This document shows, one piece after another, positions 6,412 through 7,580 of a stretch of 7,580 bases of DNA (position 1 is its first letter; every line of letters begins with the position of its first letter). The notes beneath the pieces are model-generated. The model made no database searches. It was given only the letters and a program-made list of their open reading frames with translations, and was not told the origin of the DNA. The position numbers were made by a program, and so were the translations under genes. The DNA is from Planctomycetota bacterium (GTDB lineage: Bacteria > Planctomycetota > Phycisphaerae > UBA1845). The stretch spans positions 1 to 7,580 of the forward strand of contig JADFMZ010000146.1 in assembly GCA_022563615.1 (NCBI GenBank), written 5' to 3'.

Positions 6412-7320
6412 ATGGCGCGGCAGACCTTTGGGGAGGATACCACCATCGCCATTGACGCCGGCCTTCAGGTCTACCTTCGTCAAATCAATGAGGCTCCGCT
6501 TCTGACGGCATCGGAGGAGAAGGAGCTGGCCGTCCGTGTGCGCGAGGGTCAGAATCTGGCTGACCAATTCGCGGCGGGTGAAATCACCTACATTGCGCGC
6601 GAGAAGGTCGAGGCCGATGCCGCACAGGCCCGCGAGAGAATGGTCAAATCCAACCTGCGCCTCGTCGTCAACATCGCCAAGAAATACGCTCGCCGCACCG
6701 TGCCGCTGAACGACCTGATTAACGAGGGCAATCTCGGCCTGCTGCGCGCCGTCGAAGGTTTTGATCCCGATCAAAACACGCGATTCAGCACCTATGCCTC
6801 CTGGTGGATCAAGCAGTCGATCAAGCGCAGCCTAATCAACAGCGGCAAGCCCATCCATATCCCAGCCTATATGGTCGAGATGATTTCGCGGTTTCGAGAG
6901 GCCCATGAGCATTTCCTGGAAGCGGAGGGCCGCACACCCACAACGGAAGAGTTAGCCGAGAGAATGGAGTTGACCGCCAGCAAGGTGGACCACATTCGAA
7001 ACGCGGTCAAAGCTGTTTCCACCCCCGCCCACGATTCCGACGGGCCGGATGGCATCGCCTTGACCGAAGGTATCGCCGATTCCAAAACACCCTCGCCCGA
7101 GGAAAACCTCCTGAATGAATCGCAGTGGAACAAAATCGCCGAGCTGCTTGATGATCTCGACGAGCGGGAATCCACCATCCTCCGCTTGCGCTATGGCCTG
7201 AACGGAAAGGGCCCCATGACCCTCAAACAGATCGGTAGCGAAGTCAACCTCACCCGCGAGCGCGTCCGCCAGATCGAGTGTGAAGCGTTGCAGAAAATCA
7301 AAGAACACATCATCGCCTGA
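6412..7320 (+). CDS. RNA polymerase sigma factor, RpoD/SigA (sigma-70) family
   Basis: 302 residues from ATG 6412; an in-frame TTG at 6394 is possible, but the ATG gives the natural start before region 1.2. Region 1.2 is about 14-48 (LQVYLRQINEAPLLTASEEKELA), region 2 about 79-149 (SNLRLVVNIAKKYARR, LNDLINEGNLGLLRAVEGFD, FSTYASWWIKQSIKRS), region 3 about 150-235, region 4 about 245-300 with the helix-turn-helix at LKQIGSEVNLTRERVRQIE (271-289). It directs core RNA polymerase to -10/-35 promoters. The acidic region 1.1 and large non-conserved region of E. coli RpoD are absent, but a spacer of about 25 residues (50-75) lies between regions 1.2 and 2. In region 2.4 the -10-reading residues read KQSIKRS, where E. 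coli RpoD has RQAITRA. The ribosome binding site is weak (GGGCCGG). It could be the primary sigma or a group 2 paralogue. Confidence 0.95.
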   Translation: MARQTFGEDTTIAIDAGLQVYLRQINEAPLLTASEEKELAVRVREGQNLADQFAAGEITYIAREKVEADAAQARERMVKSNLRLVVNIAKKYARRTVPLNDLINEGNLGLLRAVEGFDPDQNTRFSTYASWWIKQSIKRSLINSGKPIHIPAYMVEMISRFREAHEHFLEAEGRTPTTEELAERMELTASKVDHIRNAVKAVSTPAHDSDGPDGIALTEGIADSKTPSPEENLLNESQWNKIAELLDDLDERESTILRLRYGLNGKGPMTLKQIGSEVNLTRERVRQIECEALQKIKEHIIA

Positions 7321-7333
7321 TTCAGGCATGCCC

Positions 7334-7361
7334 AGCCGTGTAGGTTCCGAAAGCTACGGCT
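7334..7361 (+). terminator. Hairpin just after the sigma factor gene
   Basis: AGCCGTGTAG (7334-7343) can pair with CTACGGCT (7354-7361): eight base pairs with a two-base bulge and a loop of 10. It begins 14 bases past the stop codon. No T run follows, so it is at best a 3' end stabiliser or a Rho-type end; it may equally be another dispersed repeat. Confidence 0.35.
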
Positions 7362-7406
7362 ACCAAAAGTCATCAGAACCGAGCAGAGTCGCAGTGGTAT
7401 GGGTAG

Positions 7407-7423
7407 GGTCCGCCGTGCGGACC
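7407..7423. repeat. Short perfect hairpin, GGTCCGC-CGT-GCGGACC
   Basis: Seven-base stem with a three-base loop, within the stretch GGGTAGGGTCCGCCGTGCGG. I recall this phrase recurring between genes in planctomycete genomes; a genome search would be needed. No T tract follows. Confidence 0.5.
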
Positions 7424-7482
7424 ATCTGCGTCACGGATAGACCAACCAGCCGGGATCATCCTAATACTACAGCGCCACATGG

Positions 7483-7578
7483 TCATGATCTATCCAGCAC
7501 ACACGAGGGCAGTTCTTCGATGTGGATGCCTCTTGCGACCAGTGCGGCGAGCGTTTTTTTTCGATGACTCTCCCGTGC
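7483..7578 (-). CDS. Possible 3' end of an unknown minus-strand gene (partial)
   Basis: A frame open from the right edge to TGA at 7483-7485 reads ARESHRKKTLAALVARG then IHIEELPSCVLDRS (31 residues). The mix of an amphipathic Ala/Leu helix and a short acidic tail looks protein-like, but third-base use is not strongly GC and the frame is short. An eight-A run on this strand (7554-7561) may mark a slippage or assembly error. I do not recognise a family. If real, the gene converges on the sigma factor gene. Confidence 0.22.
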   Translation of the reverse strand, partial: ARESHRKKTLAALVARGIHIEELPSCVLDRS

Positions 7579-7580
7579 CG

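Noticed and set aside
7534..7562. Intrinsic terminator before the T8 run
   Set aside because: Only a five-pair stem with a 10-nt loop (CTTGC/GCGAG) precedes the Ts, over 200 nt after the sigma factor gene.

Overview
The window looks like a piece of a Planctomycetota chromosome, or a close relative assembled from a metagenome. Several signs agree: high GC; a Hanks-type Ser/Thr kinase carrying the C-terminal 'CxxCGYNLRGL...CPECG' zinc ribbon common in this phylum; an L34 that begins MHYPRRNSKIKR; a sigma factor with the variant region 2.4 KQSIKRSL followed by IHIPAYMVEMISR; and several GC-rich inverted repeats of the kind scattered through planctomycete intergenic DNA. The assignment rests on sequence recognition only; no search was run.

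Layout. 1-1497 (minus): Ser/Thr kinase with zinc ribbon, 3' end cut by the window edge. 1498-1671: intergenic, including a probable IS110 left flank. 1672-about 1900 (plus): 5' remnant of an IS110-family transposase. 1909-2316 (minus): YkgJ-type Cys-cluster protein with a good sigma-70 promoter. 2592-2657: imperfect inverted repeat. 2687-3367 (minus): OmpR-type response regulator with its own promoter and a leader of about 120 nt that contains a second inverted repeat (3384-3457). 3820-3957 (plus): rpmH (L34). 3958-4237: apparent leader region. 4238-6283 (plus): rpsA, six S1 domains plus a long acidic tail with an 18-bp tandem repeat. 6412-7320 (plus): RpoD-family sigma factor. 7321-7580: two hairpins and a possible 3' end of a minus-strand gene.

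How it fits together. The right half is a housekeeping block in one direction: two ribosomal protein genes followed by a sigma factor. The left half is a loose set of minus-strand genes: two signalling proteins without visible partners (a membrane-type kinase and a response regulator with no histidine kinase nearby), a Cys-cluster protein, and a decayed insertion sequence. I see no defence system, CRISPR array, toxin-antitoxin pair, phage module or biosynthetic cluster, and no strong case for an undescribed system. The most useful second looks are the inverted repeats on both sides of the response regulator gene, the S1 tail repeat, the kinase's unusual C-helix and the IS110 remnant.
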